From Abscondita cerata (taxonomy: Eukaryota > Arthropoda > Insecta > Coleoptera > Lampyridae), in NCBI GenBank assembly GCA_030710515.1, contig JALBCR010001676.1:1-64000 (forward strand): a DNA stretch of 64,000 bases, given 5' to 3'. Of the stretch, positions 13,810 to 24,678 are shown piece by piece. The notes under the pieces were generated by a model. That model saw only the letters and a list, made by a program, of their open reading frames with translations. It did no database searches and was not told the DNA's origin. The position numbers and the translations under genes are program-made. Position 1 is the first letter of the stretch. The number at the start of each line of letters is the position of its first letter.

Positions 13810-15330
13810 GATGTCAGTCAATTTTGGCTTAAACGTCGGCACTTTTTAAAGTTCATGGAGTCTTAATTGATCCATCCACCACACTCTACTAGAAAACCTC
13901 ATGAGATTGGAAAAAACTAAAATTAATTAAATTAATTGTAATATTAGGGAAAATTGCTCAAGTATATGCTTTCACTTCAAACACTTGCGCTACGCAATAT
14001 GTTGACAGATAGCAAAGCAATTCTACATATAAATGTATACAATTAAAAAAAACTTATCAACAGAATTAAAATAAAGAAAAATACAAATAAATCTGTTGTC
14101 TCATAATACATTTTTTTGGCCTAGAAATTGACAAGAAAAGATAAAAAACAGACTTACTTCAAGGAATCATCTGCTAATAATTGAAATATTAATAGAAAAA
14201 TCTAATAAAAACGGATTTCCGTTGTACACCACATAAAAGCTTTTGACAGCATTGAACTAGCCAAAGATGTAATACAGCAAATAAACGAATAAGGTGTCTC
14301 ACTCAGAAAAGGAGTCAGAAAAGAAGGTACACTTTTGTCAAATCTTAGCATTGGAAGAGATACCCCAGTCAAAAGCATAAACTGAACCACAAAGTATTTA
14401 ACATTAATGCAAAATAACTATAACTAAGTTAAAATACCAATCGACACTGTCAACTATAGAGAAATGTAAGGCGGGGTATCGTGGAAGGTGGTCTCAAAAT
14501 AAACAAAAAGAAGACTAAGAAAATTGAAAAAATTGAGAAATTGAAAAAAATGTTGCGAAAATGTTGTCTAAAAAGCGGATAAGGGGCAGGGTCAACGGAA
14601 AGTTTTTAGAAGCGGGGTAATGAAAAATATCGATAAAAATGCAAAAACGAAGACTGGAGACACATCATGAGGAGTTTCTTCTTGAAGTGAACAATGAATC
14701 TGTAGGTACACTCATGAAATTTAAAACTTGGACACCACAATTTCTGTAAACAAAAGTTTGCACATTGTGAAGCGGGCTTAAGGGTATCATTTACAATTCT
14801 AACAGCAGGTAGTCTCAGCAGGGGTTATCTTATAGAAGGACTGTAGAATGAATCATTACACTAAGCACGTTTTAGAAAATAGGTAATTTACGTTGCTTAC
14901 TTAATTTTTTCTTTAAAGAATATATTTGAAGGTATCGCTAATTAAACACCATAGCTCGATTAATTATCGAATCAAAATTTTGTTTAGGAAATGTTTACAA
15001 AATAAAATTAGAAATAATTTTGATTTAAAAACGTCTACAAGCAATAACTTTTAAATTAAATCAAAAACTAAACATGGTTATTTGGGTTGACTGATTATTA
15101 CTTATTTTTAAATAAATCTAACCTACTAATTATTGTAAGTTATTAAAAAAATCATTAAACTCTCTATTCATAATATTTAGTCCTTACAAAATGTATATTT
15201 TATGACGTTTCATTTTTTCTGTAGTTAATATAAAAGTGAAAATAAAAACTAAGGCAATTCTTATTGTCAACGTATATATTTAGTTTTTGACAAGAATTTA
15301 TTACATAATTATAATTAAGATACCAAGTTA
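13810..15330. other. no gene seen
   Basis: AT-rich, with purine-rich runs around 14480-14650. There is no open frame above about 60 codons and no recognisable transposon motif. Confidence 0.4.
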
Positions 15331-15334
15331 TAGT

Positions 15335-15693
15335 TTAAAATTAAATGAAAACTTTTTTTTAAATAAAGGTATTACTATATAAATAAATATAAGAAATCAA
15401 TAATGGGTGTGACCTCCATTATTATTGATACATTCTTGGAGGCGTCTGCTCATTGACGCTATCAAGGTATCAATATAATTAATATTAATCGTTTCCCATG
15501 CGGTATCAATGGCTGCAATTAGTGCATTACGGTTTACTGGTATAAAATTTGGCCCTTGTTGTCTTCGGATAACAGCAAGTATTCGAGCCCAAACATTTTC
15601 GATAATGTTAAAATCTGGGCTTTTTGCTGGCCAGGGTAACAGCTCCAAGTTATTTGCTTGTATCCAGTTGCGCACAACCTGCGAAGTATAGGG
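15335..15693 (-). pseudogene. Tc1-type transposase, 3' fragment (5'-truncated copy)
   Basis: On the minus strand, 15675-15397 encodes the last 92 residues of a Tc1 transposase, including LLPWPAKSPDFNIIENVW with the catalytic glutamate, and ends in a stop after NNGGHTHY. The 3' non-coding tail (15396-15335) matches the tail of the second copy at 18075-18138. Homology starts abruptly at about 15693, inside the DNAPIHTS region, so the 5' two-thirds is missing. It is about 98% identical by eye to the plus-strand copy and, unlike that copy, has the full five-A run in the AKSPD coding region, leaving this stretch open. The two copies point away from each other. Confidence 0.85.
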
Positions 15694-15837
15694 TCATCAT
15701 ATCCCGATAGTTAATTATCGAATGTTCCAAGAAAATATGTGTAAATAGTAAATGGAATCTACTAACGTAACGTTAAGTCGTTAATTATAGTTACATAACT
15801 CTCCTTTCATAAGATATAGTTCATATTAATATGCTTA

Positions 15838-16503
15838 TTGTAAAGCTTCGTACACACCTGAACAACAAACCGAGGAACAAACAGAACAACGAACCGAACG
15901 GCAATCGGAACGAATTTTAGAACAAATTCGCAAGTCCTGATTGTTCCACGAACGGTTTGCGGCGTTCCCGCAACTTGTCGGTTTTTCTCCGACATCAAAG
16001 AAAATGCGCGCGAATGCGTTTGCAGGTTTGGACGAATCTAAACAAAACGGCGAACAAACTTATGCGGGAGAATTAAATTATTTATTTTTGTCCTCCCTTT
16101 TGTGGGTTTGTTGTGTTTTAGGTAATATTATGGAGTTGACAGAAGAAAAATGTTTTAAATTAATCAGTGTTTAAGAATGCAAGAAAAAATGATGTCCCTA
16201 TTAGCATCATTTGGGCGGGAAATTTCCAAAATAAAAAAAAGCGAAGTAAATTATAATTTTTACTCTTCTTTGTGTAAAAATTTGGTTGGCACTATCTTCT
16301 TGTTTTCCGCAATTTTCTCTTCTCAATAATAAATATATATGAACTGAAAACTACTGAAAATAATTATGGGAACAGCACAAACGTTCCGTTTGTTGTTCGG
16401 ATTGTGGAAATCATAAAAGATCGTTTGTCGTTCTGTTTGACTTTCGGTTCGTTGTTATGTTTGTTGCTCGGTTTGTTGTTCAGGTGTGTACGAAGCTTTA
16501 CAA
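15838..16503. mobile_element. non-autonomous Harbinger-like element with long inverted repeats
   Basis: The left end TTGTAAAGCTTCGTACAC continues for about 58 bp, and its inverted counterpart closes the element at 16503 (GTGTACGAAGCTTTACAA). The arms agree at nearly every position, with the repeated word ACAACAAACCGA. CTTA precedes the element (15834-15837) and also follows it (16504-16507), so a 4-bp duplication containing TTA is visible; PIF/Harbinger elements duplicate 3-bp TWA sites. The interior is GC-richer than its surroundings and holds a remnant of a MADF-type ORF. Assignment to Harbinger rests on that remnant and the TTA-containing target and is an inference. Confidence 0.7.
16130..16255 (+). 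pseudogene. MADF/Myb-like ORF remnant (Harbinger accessory ORF)
   Basis: From an ATG at 16130 the reading MELTEEKCFKLISV matches the first helix of a MADF domain (acidic residue, then K-L-I). After a gap and frame change, MMSLLASFGREISKIKKSE follows at about 16187-16245. This resembles the linker after the MADF helices in the DNA-binding protein that accompanies Harbinger transposases in insects. The middle of the domain has been lost and there is no ORF of useful length. I see the two peptide blocks; the family link is recalled, not searched. Confidence 0.45.
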
Positions 16504-16970
16504 CTTAAGCAACAATTTTTTGGCGAATAAAGATTAGTTTGTGATGTAATATTAGAAACACAAATTTATATCATATCAAATTTATGACAACTTAAAACCA
16601 AGAACGTGTATGTTATTGCTAAGAAATTATTAAGGAAAAAGCGCAATTGCAGTGTAAATATTTATAATTAGATATTTTCGAAAGTTTATAAGTCCTCTAT
16701 TGTAATCTTAATACTTAAAAGAAAATCCTGTCCATTAGCATTATAAGGAAATGGCTTTTACTTTATGAATAAGTTTCAATAACAATAGAATATCCTTGCT
16801 TGTTTAATTTACTTCCTTTGAGTCATATTGCTCTAAGGGTTGTTACATTGGTCATTAGAAGTATGTAATAAATAAACAATTACCTACTGTTTGAGAAGGG
16901 TAGTGTGAACCAATAAATAAAGTAAGAAATGTAAATTCCATTTTAGTTTAAAATTTCAAGTGTTGTGAAA

Positions 16971-18138
16971 ATGCCACCTCATCTCGGTGCTGATTTGAAA
17001 GCGCGGATTGTTTCGGAATTAGCGGCGGGCCGTAGCGTGCGTGAAATTTCACGTATGTTAGATATACCAAAAGCACCGTAGGGCATTACCGAGTAAAATG
17101 GAATCTTGAACACACTTTGGAAAGAGCCATCGGAAGTGGTAGACCTAAAGTATCTACACGTGCTCAAGATCTCGAGTTGTTTCATTACGTAACAGAACAA
17201 CCATTTGCTACATACTCCAGGGCTATAGCAGATACACATTTTCCCGGATGCCGTATAACTGCACAAAAAGATTAAAGGAGATGGGAATAAAGAAGTATAA
17301 TGCTGCTGCGAAAGAAGTTCTCAGTGACGAAAATATGAGACGTCGTCTGGAATTTGCAAGGCGATATGTGAACGAACCTTTGGAATTTTGGAATCGAGTG
17401 ATTTTTAGCGACGAAAAACGTTCAATAGCCGCAACGATGGACCACTAAAAGTTTTTAGAATGGAAGGAACTCGTTACGAAAATAATCACATATGTCCTAA
17501 AAACGAAGTGGTTATTTTTCTGTGAATGTGTGGGGTTGGGTTAGCGCGCGGGGTCCAGGAGTTTGTTGGGCTATCGATGGACGTCTTGATTCTGCTGCGT
17601 ATTTAGATATTTTGGAAACTATTATGAAACCTTCAGTCGAAGTGTTTTATCCAGACGAAGATTATATTTTCCAACAAGTAAGTATTCTTATTTCACTATA
17701 CTTTCTCCAAAAATAGTTTGGGATCTGTTGAATTAACATTTTCATAATGTATTTTTGTTGTTAAAGGACAACGCCCCTATTCATACTTCGCGGGTTGTGC
17801 GCAATTGGATACGAGAAAATAACTTGGAGCTGTTACCCTGGCCAGCAAAAGCCCAGATTTTAACATTATCGAAAATGTTTGGGTTCGAATACTTGCTGTT
17901 ATCCGAAGACAACAAGGGCCAAATTTTATACCAGTAAACCGTAATGCACTAATTGCAGCCATTGATACCGCATGGGAAACGATTAATATTAATTATATTG
18001 ATACCTTGATAGCGTCAATGAGCAGACGCCTCCAAGAATGTATCAATAATAATGGAGGTCACACCCATTATTGATTTCTTATATTTATTTATATAGTAAT
18101 ACCTTTATTTAAAAAAAAGTTTTCATTTAATTTTATAA
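16971..18138 (+). pseudogene. Tc1 (DD34E) transposase, near full length, with an internal intron
   Basis: The ATG at 16971 starts MPPHLGADLKARIVSE, a helix-turn-helix start, and the protein runs to the stop at 18074. Landmarks are REISRMLDIPK, RRRLEFARRYV, VIFSDEK (first catalytic Asp), VNVWGWVSARGPG, DNAPIHTS (second Asp) and PDFNIIENVW (Glu). Thirty-four residues lie between the last two acidic residues, giving DD34E. The frame is broken at about 17075, 17422, 17520 and 17850; three of these are one-base losses in A or T runs. Between IFQQ and DNAPIH lies an 89-bp segment with GTAAGT and TTAAAG boundaries whose removal restores the family motif. The non-coding tail is shared with the 15335-15693 copy. 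Terminal inverted repeats were not recognised. Confidence 0.85.
17678..17766 (+). other. putative 89-bp intron in the Tc1 transposase
   Basis: The segment begins GTAAGTATTC and ends TTGTTGTTAAAG. It sits exactly between the codons for the last Gln of FQQ and the catalytic Asp of DNAPIH, a motif that is contiguous in other Tc1 proteins. It contains stops in frame and is AT-rich with pyrimidine-rich stretches. The acceptor is AAG, weaker than CAG. A precise small insertion is the alternative, but the splice consensus and the exact repair of the motif favour an intron. Confidence 0.6.
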
Positions 18139-18139
18139 G

Positions 18140-18368
18140 TGTACATGGAAGACGCATGGAAGACGAGTAGACGACCCGAGAAAGGATTTAAAAAGAAGGA
18201 AAAATTCATAGCTAAACATTTGCGGTAGAAGGAATTAATATTAAAGAACACGATACAAAGAAAACGAGTGAAGAAGAAAAGTGAGACCCTTGACATTGGT
18301 TAGGAAAAGATAAAACAAAAGATCCTTTTGTATATTTAGTAATTGTACTCGATCCCCTGTTGTAGTAT
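18140..18368. other. spacer, nothing recognised
   Basis: Downstream of the Tc1 tail this purine-rich stretch holds no ORF and no repeat I can pair with another part of the window. Confidence 0.4.
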
Positions 18369-18369
18369 T

Positions 18370-18590
18370 GCAGTGTAGATCTCCTATTTTTGACAGAGCA
18401 AATGCTAAAAAATCTTTAGCAAATTAAAATCAATATTTTAGAATATGTTTAGACTTAAGTGCTATTTAAGTACTTCATGTTCACTATCTCAGAAGCACTC
18501 GAAAAACTTTTTTTGCTAGTCTATCTTTGACAGACCAAATGTTAGAAACCACAATGGGAAATTAAAATCGCACTTTAGCAGTAAAGGTAA
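18370..18590 (-). repeat. about 1.5 units of a ~125-bp tandem repeat, inverted relative to 20.6-21.1 kb
   Basis: On the minus strand this reads as the same unit found four times at 20565-21060. Landmarks in order are TGCTTCTGAGATAGTGAACATG, AGCACTTAAG with a nearby TACTTAAA, a run like TCTGATTTTAATTT, then TTTGCTCTGTC and a closing GGAGATC. Divergence between units is about 20-30%. Orientation is opposite to the right-hand array. Confidence 0.6.
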
Positions 18591-18594
18591 GAGC

Positions 18595-19790
18595 AAGCTA
18601 TTGCATCGCAGCACGGACGGAACCAATTTTCCATTGCGAAATTGCGTACTACATTGCAACTTGTCGCATTATTCGTATTCGCAATTGGCATTATTAAAAA
18701 ATAAGTTCGAAGTAAGACGAGATTATTATAATTTCAAATTTAATGGAACAATTAAAAAATCGAGAAATTCGTGAAAAACCGAAAAAGCATTTGCCGTTCA
18801 TCATATTAGCCTACTCAGATAATCATTTGAAGAATTTGCTATATTCACAAAAAATTCAGTCTTTTGATCCGACGGCGGTCGTTGCTTTTTGTTAACTGGT
18901 TTTGAAGTACCAGATGCCACTGTTGGTTTCTCTAGAAGTCGTTGGTAGTTTCCGACGACTTGTGGAACATATAGAAGTTAATGTAGATTAATTGCTTTCC
19001 TAAGATTCATCTATCATGTGGACAACCTTCATTGAACCGGAAGTACTGGCAAGATCTTCATTCTGATTGTTGTCGATCAAGTATGGTACTAAAAAGGTTA
19101 ATTCCTTTTCATGCTTTGGTAGCCCTGTGATAATTATCTCTTAACTTAACCCAACAGTCTCTACATGCATAGTAAACTAAATATTTGTTTTAGATTTCTC
19201 GCTAGAGGCAATTCTTTTAAATCAATTATCATATCATCGAATTGGGGAATGAATAGTACATGTGGCATAGTATACGCGATTTCAAATTGCGCAGTCAGTA
19301 CACACCGCATCACGTGGAACTGTTGGTTCTTTCGCCATAACGTGGAACGTTTTTAAAAACGTATATAGAACAACAGGTTGATGGCATTGTTGAGTACTTT
19401 TCGAGTTTGTGCTTCATATGATATCCATAAACTCTCGCGCACTCAGCGTGATTTTGTAGCAGGACAATCTACTGTTACCAATCTTTCAGTTATTATATAA
19501 ATAGTCTAGAGTGCATTCTAAGAAAATTCCTAAAATATCTGACTTTTCGTACTGACGGCATCATCATATCCACCTACTGGTTTCTCACAGGACTTGTTAG
19601 CCTGGAAGCACGAAGAAATTATCAAGCTGTCTTATTCTTATCTAAACTGATCAACGGTGCAATAGACAGTCCCGATCTATTTTCTTTTTTATACTCAAAG
19701 GTATCAAGATTAGGAGCTAGGCATCTACACACCTCACACTAATATGTTCATAAACTCACCAACCAATCGTATTTGCAGAATATACAGGGT
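18595..19790. other. segment between the inverted repeat arrays; no gene
   Basis: Composition is less AT-rich than elsewhere, but all frames are closed within about 65 codons on both strands. I recognise no protein motif. If the flanking arrays are the ends of a foldback-type element, this would be its interior. Confidence 0.35.
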
Positions 19791-19794
19791 GTCT

Positions 19795-20099
19795 CACCGG
19801 GAACTGCCATTAGCCGTATACGGAAACACCTTATATATTTTGCATTTTTGGATTCTACGTCAAATTTTATAACATTCCCTGTAGCTAGGAGTTATAGATT
19901 TCCGAGATATTGAATTTTTTAGTAAAAATTTTCACAAATGCAAAAGTTCACGGAAATATCTGTAACTTTTTTTCGGGAACTTCATATCGGGTTAATTTTT
20001 AGTTTGTATAAAAAATGTAATACTAAGCGTTTCATATTTGTTGTTACATTTTGACTTCTTTAAAGAGCAATAACTTTTTAAGTCAAATAGAACACCCTG
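19795..20099. mobile_element. CAGGGTG-ended MITE
   Basis: The element starts CAGGGTGTCTCACCGGG and ends AATAGAACACCCTG, each flanked by TA (19793-19794, 20100-20101). Only the outer 10 bp or so are inverted copies. It has no ORF. It belongs to the same structural class (TA target, CAGGGTG ends, as in Tc1/mariner-type MITEs) as the stack at 24.7-29.0 kb. Confidence 0.6.
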
Positions 20100-20460
20100 T
20101 ATTTTTTTATATAAGCATTCTTAGGATTACTCCTACTACTTTTAGAGATATTTGTAATTTTCTACTGCTGGGGCGTTGCAGTTCTGTAATCAAATTGGTC
20201 ATGATTAGTATTATTTGAGAAATATAAAACTGTGTGAATTTGACATAACCCAATAAATTTTCAAATAATTGTTGAGGGTTGTGATTCCAGTCAAGCCGGT
20301 ACCTTAACAGTTAACACAACGGATCTGCTACCCCGAATAGTAGAAATTTGCAAATATCTCCAAAAGTAGTAACCGTAATGGAAACAATACTTATATGATT
20401 TGAAAGAGAATTACCACCTGCACACTGCAGATTAAAAATACAGGGTGTTTCATTTGACTT
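20081..20460. repeat. 380-bp inverted repeat with arms of about 130 bp
   Basis: The left arm begins AAGTCAAATAGAACACCCTG and the right arm ends in the inverted copy CAGGGTGTTTCATTTGACTT. Further in, ACTACTTTTAGAGATATTTG on the left is matched by the inverted form of CAAATATCTCCAAAAGTAGT on the right, and CTACTGCTGGGG by the inverse of CTACCCCGAATAGTAG. The spacer is about 110 bp. It overlaps the right end of the 19795-20099 MITE, so it may be two partial copies of one family lying end to end. Confidence 0.6.
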
Positions 20461-20462
20461 AA

Positions 20463-20505
20463 AAAATAAATAAATAAATATATAAATAAATAAATAAATA
20501 AATAG
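20463..20505. repeat. (AAAT)n microsatellite
   Basis: An interrupted run of AAAT/TAAA units directly abuts the CAGGGTGTTTC terminus. Confidence 0.9.
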
Positions 20506-20564
20506 TATGTAAGTATGCGATAGGTACCCTATTTTATTTAATAGAAGAGCAAACAAAAACACGG

Positions 20565-21060
20565 TCCGTAAAATAGCACTTAAATCTAAACATATCCTAG
20601 ATTCTGATTTTAATTTGGCAAAGTATTTGGTCTGCAAAAGATAGCAGATCAATGACTTATTTTAAAAAAATTTTGAGTGCTTCTGAAATAGTGAGTAGGA
20701 AGCACTTAAATATAAATATATCCTAAATTCTGATTTTAATTTGAAAAGTTTTTTTAACATTTGCTCTGTCTAAGATAACAGATAAATAAGTTATTTAGAA
20801 AAAAGTCTTTTGAATGCTTCTGATATAGTGAACATGAAGCACTTGAAGAGTACTTAAATCTATAGATATGTTAAAGTTAGATTTTATTATTCCATGTGGT
20901 CTGCCAAAGGTAGGAGATCAATGAGTTATGTAGTGCTTATGAGATAGTGAAGCACTTAACTAGCACTTAATTTTTAGAACAATTTATGCATTTTACTTAG
21001 ACTCTAACACTGTTAGAGGTAGCAGATCACTGAATATCTCCCGAACTACTGCAGCAATTA
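20565..21060 (+). repeat. four degenerate copies of a ~125-bp tandem repeat
   Basis: AGCACTTAAATCTAAACATA starts unit 1 at about 20576. Clear restarts follow at 20701 (AGCACTTAAATATAAATATA), about 20839 (AGCACTTGAAGAGTACTTAA) and about 20953 (AGCACTTAACTAGCACTTAA). Each unit carries TTCTGATTTTAATTT or a derivative, then a CTGCC/CTGTC word, AGATAGCAGATCA, and TGCTTCTGAAATAGTGA. Spacing is 113-138 bp. The same unit occurs inverted at 18370-18590. Confidence 0.7.
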
Positions 21061-23120
21061 ATTACAGCTTTAAGTGGTCTACTAACTTTAAGGACGTGGT
21101 TATTATTTGGTATTATTAAGGTTGTAATTATTATTTCGCTGATTCAGTCAAACAGGTGTTAACGGCAACAATGTGCACTAAATTCGTTTGTTACTTTCTG
21201 ATCACTCTATATTTTGGGCTTTGTAGTGTTAGTGTTAAAAAAAGTGATAATTAGCTTACAAACTCTTCGGATATTTAAAGATTTACACTGTTAATTGGAA
21301 GAAAATAATCAGTTGCTAACTTAACCACCTAGGAAGTTTTACCATTTCTAGTTTAATGATTACTTTTATTTCTGCATGATTAAAAAATTAAGTCTTTTTT
21401 GTTGAATCAAATACAAATTAGTGAACACTAAGTAACTTCTAATATTTTACGCTCTGCATTTCTCAAACGATGATTGCATTTAAAAATGAGTAGTACAAAG
21501 GAAATAATCGAAGTGTGTAAAGTAGACTAATGCAAATAATATCGTTGAGTGAACGATAATACTCAAATAATTCTTGATATAGAATTTCAAGAATTTCTAT
21601 TGTTTTCAAGTAGATTTAAATATAAACCCGTACTTCATAAGGTAACCAGTAAAATCCTCAAATATGTATGCTTGATATCAATTCTTTACTTATCACATTA
21701 TAACATTATTCAATACATATTGGTTTAAAATATACGTTTAGTACTATTTTGTTTAAGATGTCTGTAAAAATAAGTCAGTTTTGGGTCAATTGCTTAAATG
21801 CTAATATCTCAGATATTCTTATACTATCATATCGTTCCCGCTTAATCTTTCTATGTTCAAACCCGACAAGTTTTATTAAAATTTGTATCCGTGTTCTACG
21901 TGAAAAATGTTAAAATTTTTCATTCTGAAAATGTGGGAAAATTGTTAAATGTATAGAATCCTGAATATAACTTCCTCACAACTGGAAATGTTTTTTAGTG
22001 TAACAGTTTTTTACTGTTTTTAACATTCTTTCATTATGTTTTTTCTACACTGACAAAAAATAATTCAACCGATTATTATTAGAGTTAAGGTGCATTCAAG
22101 GAATCTATCTAATAACCGTTTGGCCATGGTGAATTACCAATAAGAGGCACATATATTGACTTCTACTAACGTCTTACGTGAAGTCGCGCAATGCCAAATT
22201 ATAGATTGCTTCTACTTATGCATTTAATCATACGTTATTATAAAACTATATTTACAACATTATTTTTGTAATTATATGCAAATTGTATGTTAAAATTCAA
22301 AGTTTTAGCTTTGATCCTAAGCGTGATTGAAGGACATAATTATATATTATATCAGTCAGACCAATGACTTTAATTCCTTATGTAATAGATAATTATTTTT
22401 TCGACGACCACTATGAAAACTTTACATTTCGTAGTCATAAACCACTAGAGAAAATTTGTCATATCCAAACATTTGCTGAAAATCATTTCGTTTCGTAACG
22501 GTATATATACCCCAATTGACTGAATGTAGTTGCAAAAGCTGATTGGTTGCTCGTTTTGATTTGAAACTGACATTTATTTATCTAACCTAAAAATCTGTCA
22601 AAACGACCTCTACACTTCAAATAAAAAAGTAAACTTGATAATTAGTTAAATTAAAAAAAATTTTTGGTAGTCATGAATACAGCTATATTGTTTTTAATTG
22701 CCAAACTGACAGTTATATCTTAAATTAAATTTTGATAAAACTCATAGATACTACATACTGGTAGTGAAAAAGTATAGTGTATTACTTGAGGATAAAATCA
22801 TGTTTCATTGTTCGTGATTATAAGCGCTCGGGCTACCACCCTCGCGCAGCTAACACACTCACATGAAAACTGTAATTTCCTCCTGTAATCTGTAATACAA
22901 TATACTATTTCTTCATTTTTCAAAAACGAAACATAATAAACACATTTGTTTTAATTTAGTAAAAAAATCTTCCGTTAAAGTGCGATATCTGTAATCTTTT
23001 TCTGCCAACCAATATGGTTTAAACATACACTTTGGCAAATTACACTTATTACTTGATATTTGAGAATTCTCAAAATGTTAGAACTTAGAAGAAGCAAAAA
23101 GAATTATTTTGTTATAATAT
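21061..23120. other. no gene seen
   Basis: AT-rich DNA without coding signature. A small GC-rich patch at 22827-22860 is not explained. A TACGGGGTGTTCC motif at 23131 looks like a single transposon terminus without a partner. Confidence 0.4.
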
Positions 23121-23784
23121 TGAGCAGATATGTACGGGGTGTTCCAAAATCACAAAACTAAAAAACTAAACAAAATATCTCAAATACTGAGCATGTCAGC
23201 TAGCGTTTCGTCTGTAATAGTGTCATGCCGTTTAAGGGTAATATCACCTTGTGCTCGAATAACTTTTAAGACTTATCATAAACAACCGAAAGGAATGAAA
23301 TTAAATGAAGGATTACTCTTCAACTACAAGAAACATGTTTTATTGCAATTTCACGATACAAAATGACGGCACAGCAACGCACGAAAGAAATGATAATTTT
23401 CAGTCTGTCCATACGGGCGTACCAGTACATTATAACAATTTTTAAAGAAAAATAGGTTGATTTAAAAAATTTTTTGCTCATAAAATCTGTAAAAATTATT
23501 TTATCATAAAAATCCTACGATGTTCACTAAAAATTTTTATTTTAAAGGCTAAAAACAAAAGAGCGACTGGTACACCCAGTTTGAAAAATATAGTTCCGAG
23601 ATATTTTTTATTTAAAGGTTTCAGTAGTAAGAATTAATTGAAATTTTGTTTTGCTTCTAATCTACCTGCTCCATATAATTGGCTTTTAAATTGAGGTTTT
23701 CTTTCTGCTCATTCTTCCATGTCGAAGCCGTGTCCATACGCGCAGCTTTGACCTTGATACGGAAACCGTGGCAATGTTTGATAT

Positions 23785-23915
23785 TGTACAATCTCTTGCT
23801 AATTTACAGTACGCGACTCGATATTGTTAGTTTTGCAAACGCTTAGTTGGGTATAGCAATCGAAGAATCGACTTATGTAACTGCTTACATAACTTTCGAC
23901 AAAGCTGCTTTATTG
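23785..23915 (+). repeat. diverged copy of the hammerhead-flanking repeat at 61.4-61.5 kb
   Basis: The string GAAGAATCGACTTATGTAAC with the following TGCTTACATAAC and CGACAAAGCTGCT parallels GAAGAATCGACTATGTAAC, TGCTTTACATAC and CGGCAAAGTTGCT at 61468-61518. Upstream, TTGTACAATCTCTTGCT parallels TTGTACAACCTGCTTGC. The ribozyme-like core seen at 61329-61373 is not present here. Confidence 0.5.
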
Positions 23916-23926
23916 CAAATTCATAG

Positions 23927-24088
23927 TTATCCTTGGACAACTTCAACTTCTTTGACGACGTACCAACGTTTCCAGCTTTTCGTTCCTGAGGGTATCGATT
24001 CGCGATCTTCCGGGACGAAATACTTTTCTTTTAATAGGTATTGGCCTTGTCGTTTTCCCTTTCGAGATTGAAATTTATTTTGATTCAT
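23927..24088 (-). CDS. 53-codon ORF of unknown origin
   Basis: From an ATG at 24088 the minus strand encodes MNQNKFQSRKGKRQGQYLLK and continues to GTKSWKRWYVVKEVEVVQG before a stop at 23929. It is unusually rich in Lys/Arg and aromatic residues for a chance ORF in this AT-rich DNA, and the segment is GC-richer than its surroundings. I do not recognise a family. It abuts the repeat at 23785-23915 and could be the edge of the same mobile element. No splice sites are evident. Confidence 0.2.
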   Translation of the reverse strand: MNQNKFQSRKGKRQGQYLLKEKYFVPEDRESIPSGTKSWKRWYVVKEVEVVQG

Positions 24089-24089
24089 G

Positions 24090-24670
24090 TTTGTTTACTT
24101 CTCGACGTAAACATCAACAAAAATACCAGAGCACTGATCACACGTGGAGAAACAATACATTAACTGTTTGTAAATTTTAATCTAAACGAACATTTGACGT
24201 ATCAACCTAAAACTGAAGGTAGTGGAGACATCTAGCGGTTAAAATTAAAATGGGTACAATTCATATAAATAAGAAAAAAGACCATATAAGTGCATTTTTC
24301 TCCTACGCAAATAAAACTTTTGCTTCACGATTGCACTTAGAGAAACGGCTTTTTGACCCATTTATAAATTGTCTCCCTCATAATCAATTCTTTATATCAT
24401 TTTAGAATTTAGAATTTTAGTCAATAAAAAAACCCTAAAAAAAGTTATAAGACGACATTACACCTTAAATAGCAACTTGGAGAATTTCTACAGTTCGCTT
24501 CTGCAATCTGATCTGTCACTCATAGCTTTGGCTTACTGAATCAGTTGCGACAGCTGAATTATTTATTTAATGATAACTACAACGTTTACAGATCTGATCC
24601 CGTTTTGATCTCGGCGGGTGTTCTCGTGGATATTAGGAATTTCTTGATTTTGTTTGCTATATAATAAATG
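24090..24670. other. no gene seen
   Basis: Short ORFs only. A GC-richer stretch at 24590-24640 has no consistent frame or splice signals. Confidence 0.4.
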
Positions 24671-24678
24671 TGCATATA

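Noticed and set aside
24590..24650. GC-richer minus segment as an exon (ISTRTPAEIK)
   Set aside because: The frame stops within 20 codons and the GTAAAC donor is weak, without a matching acceptor.
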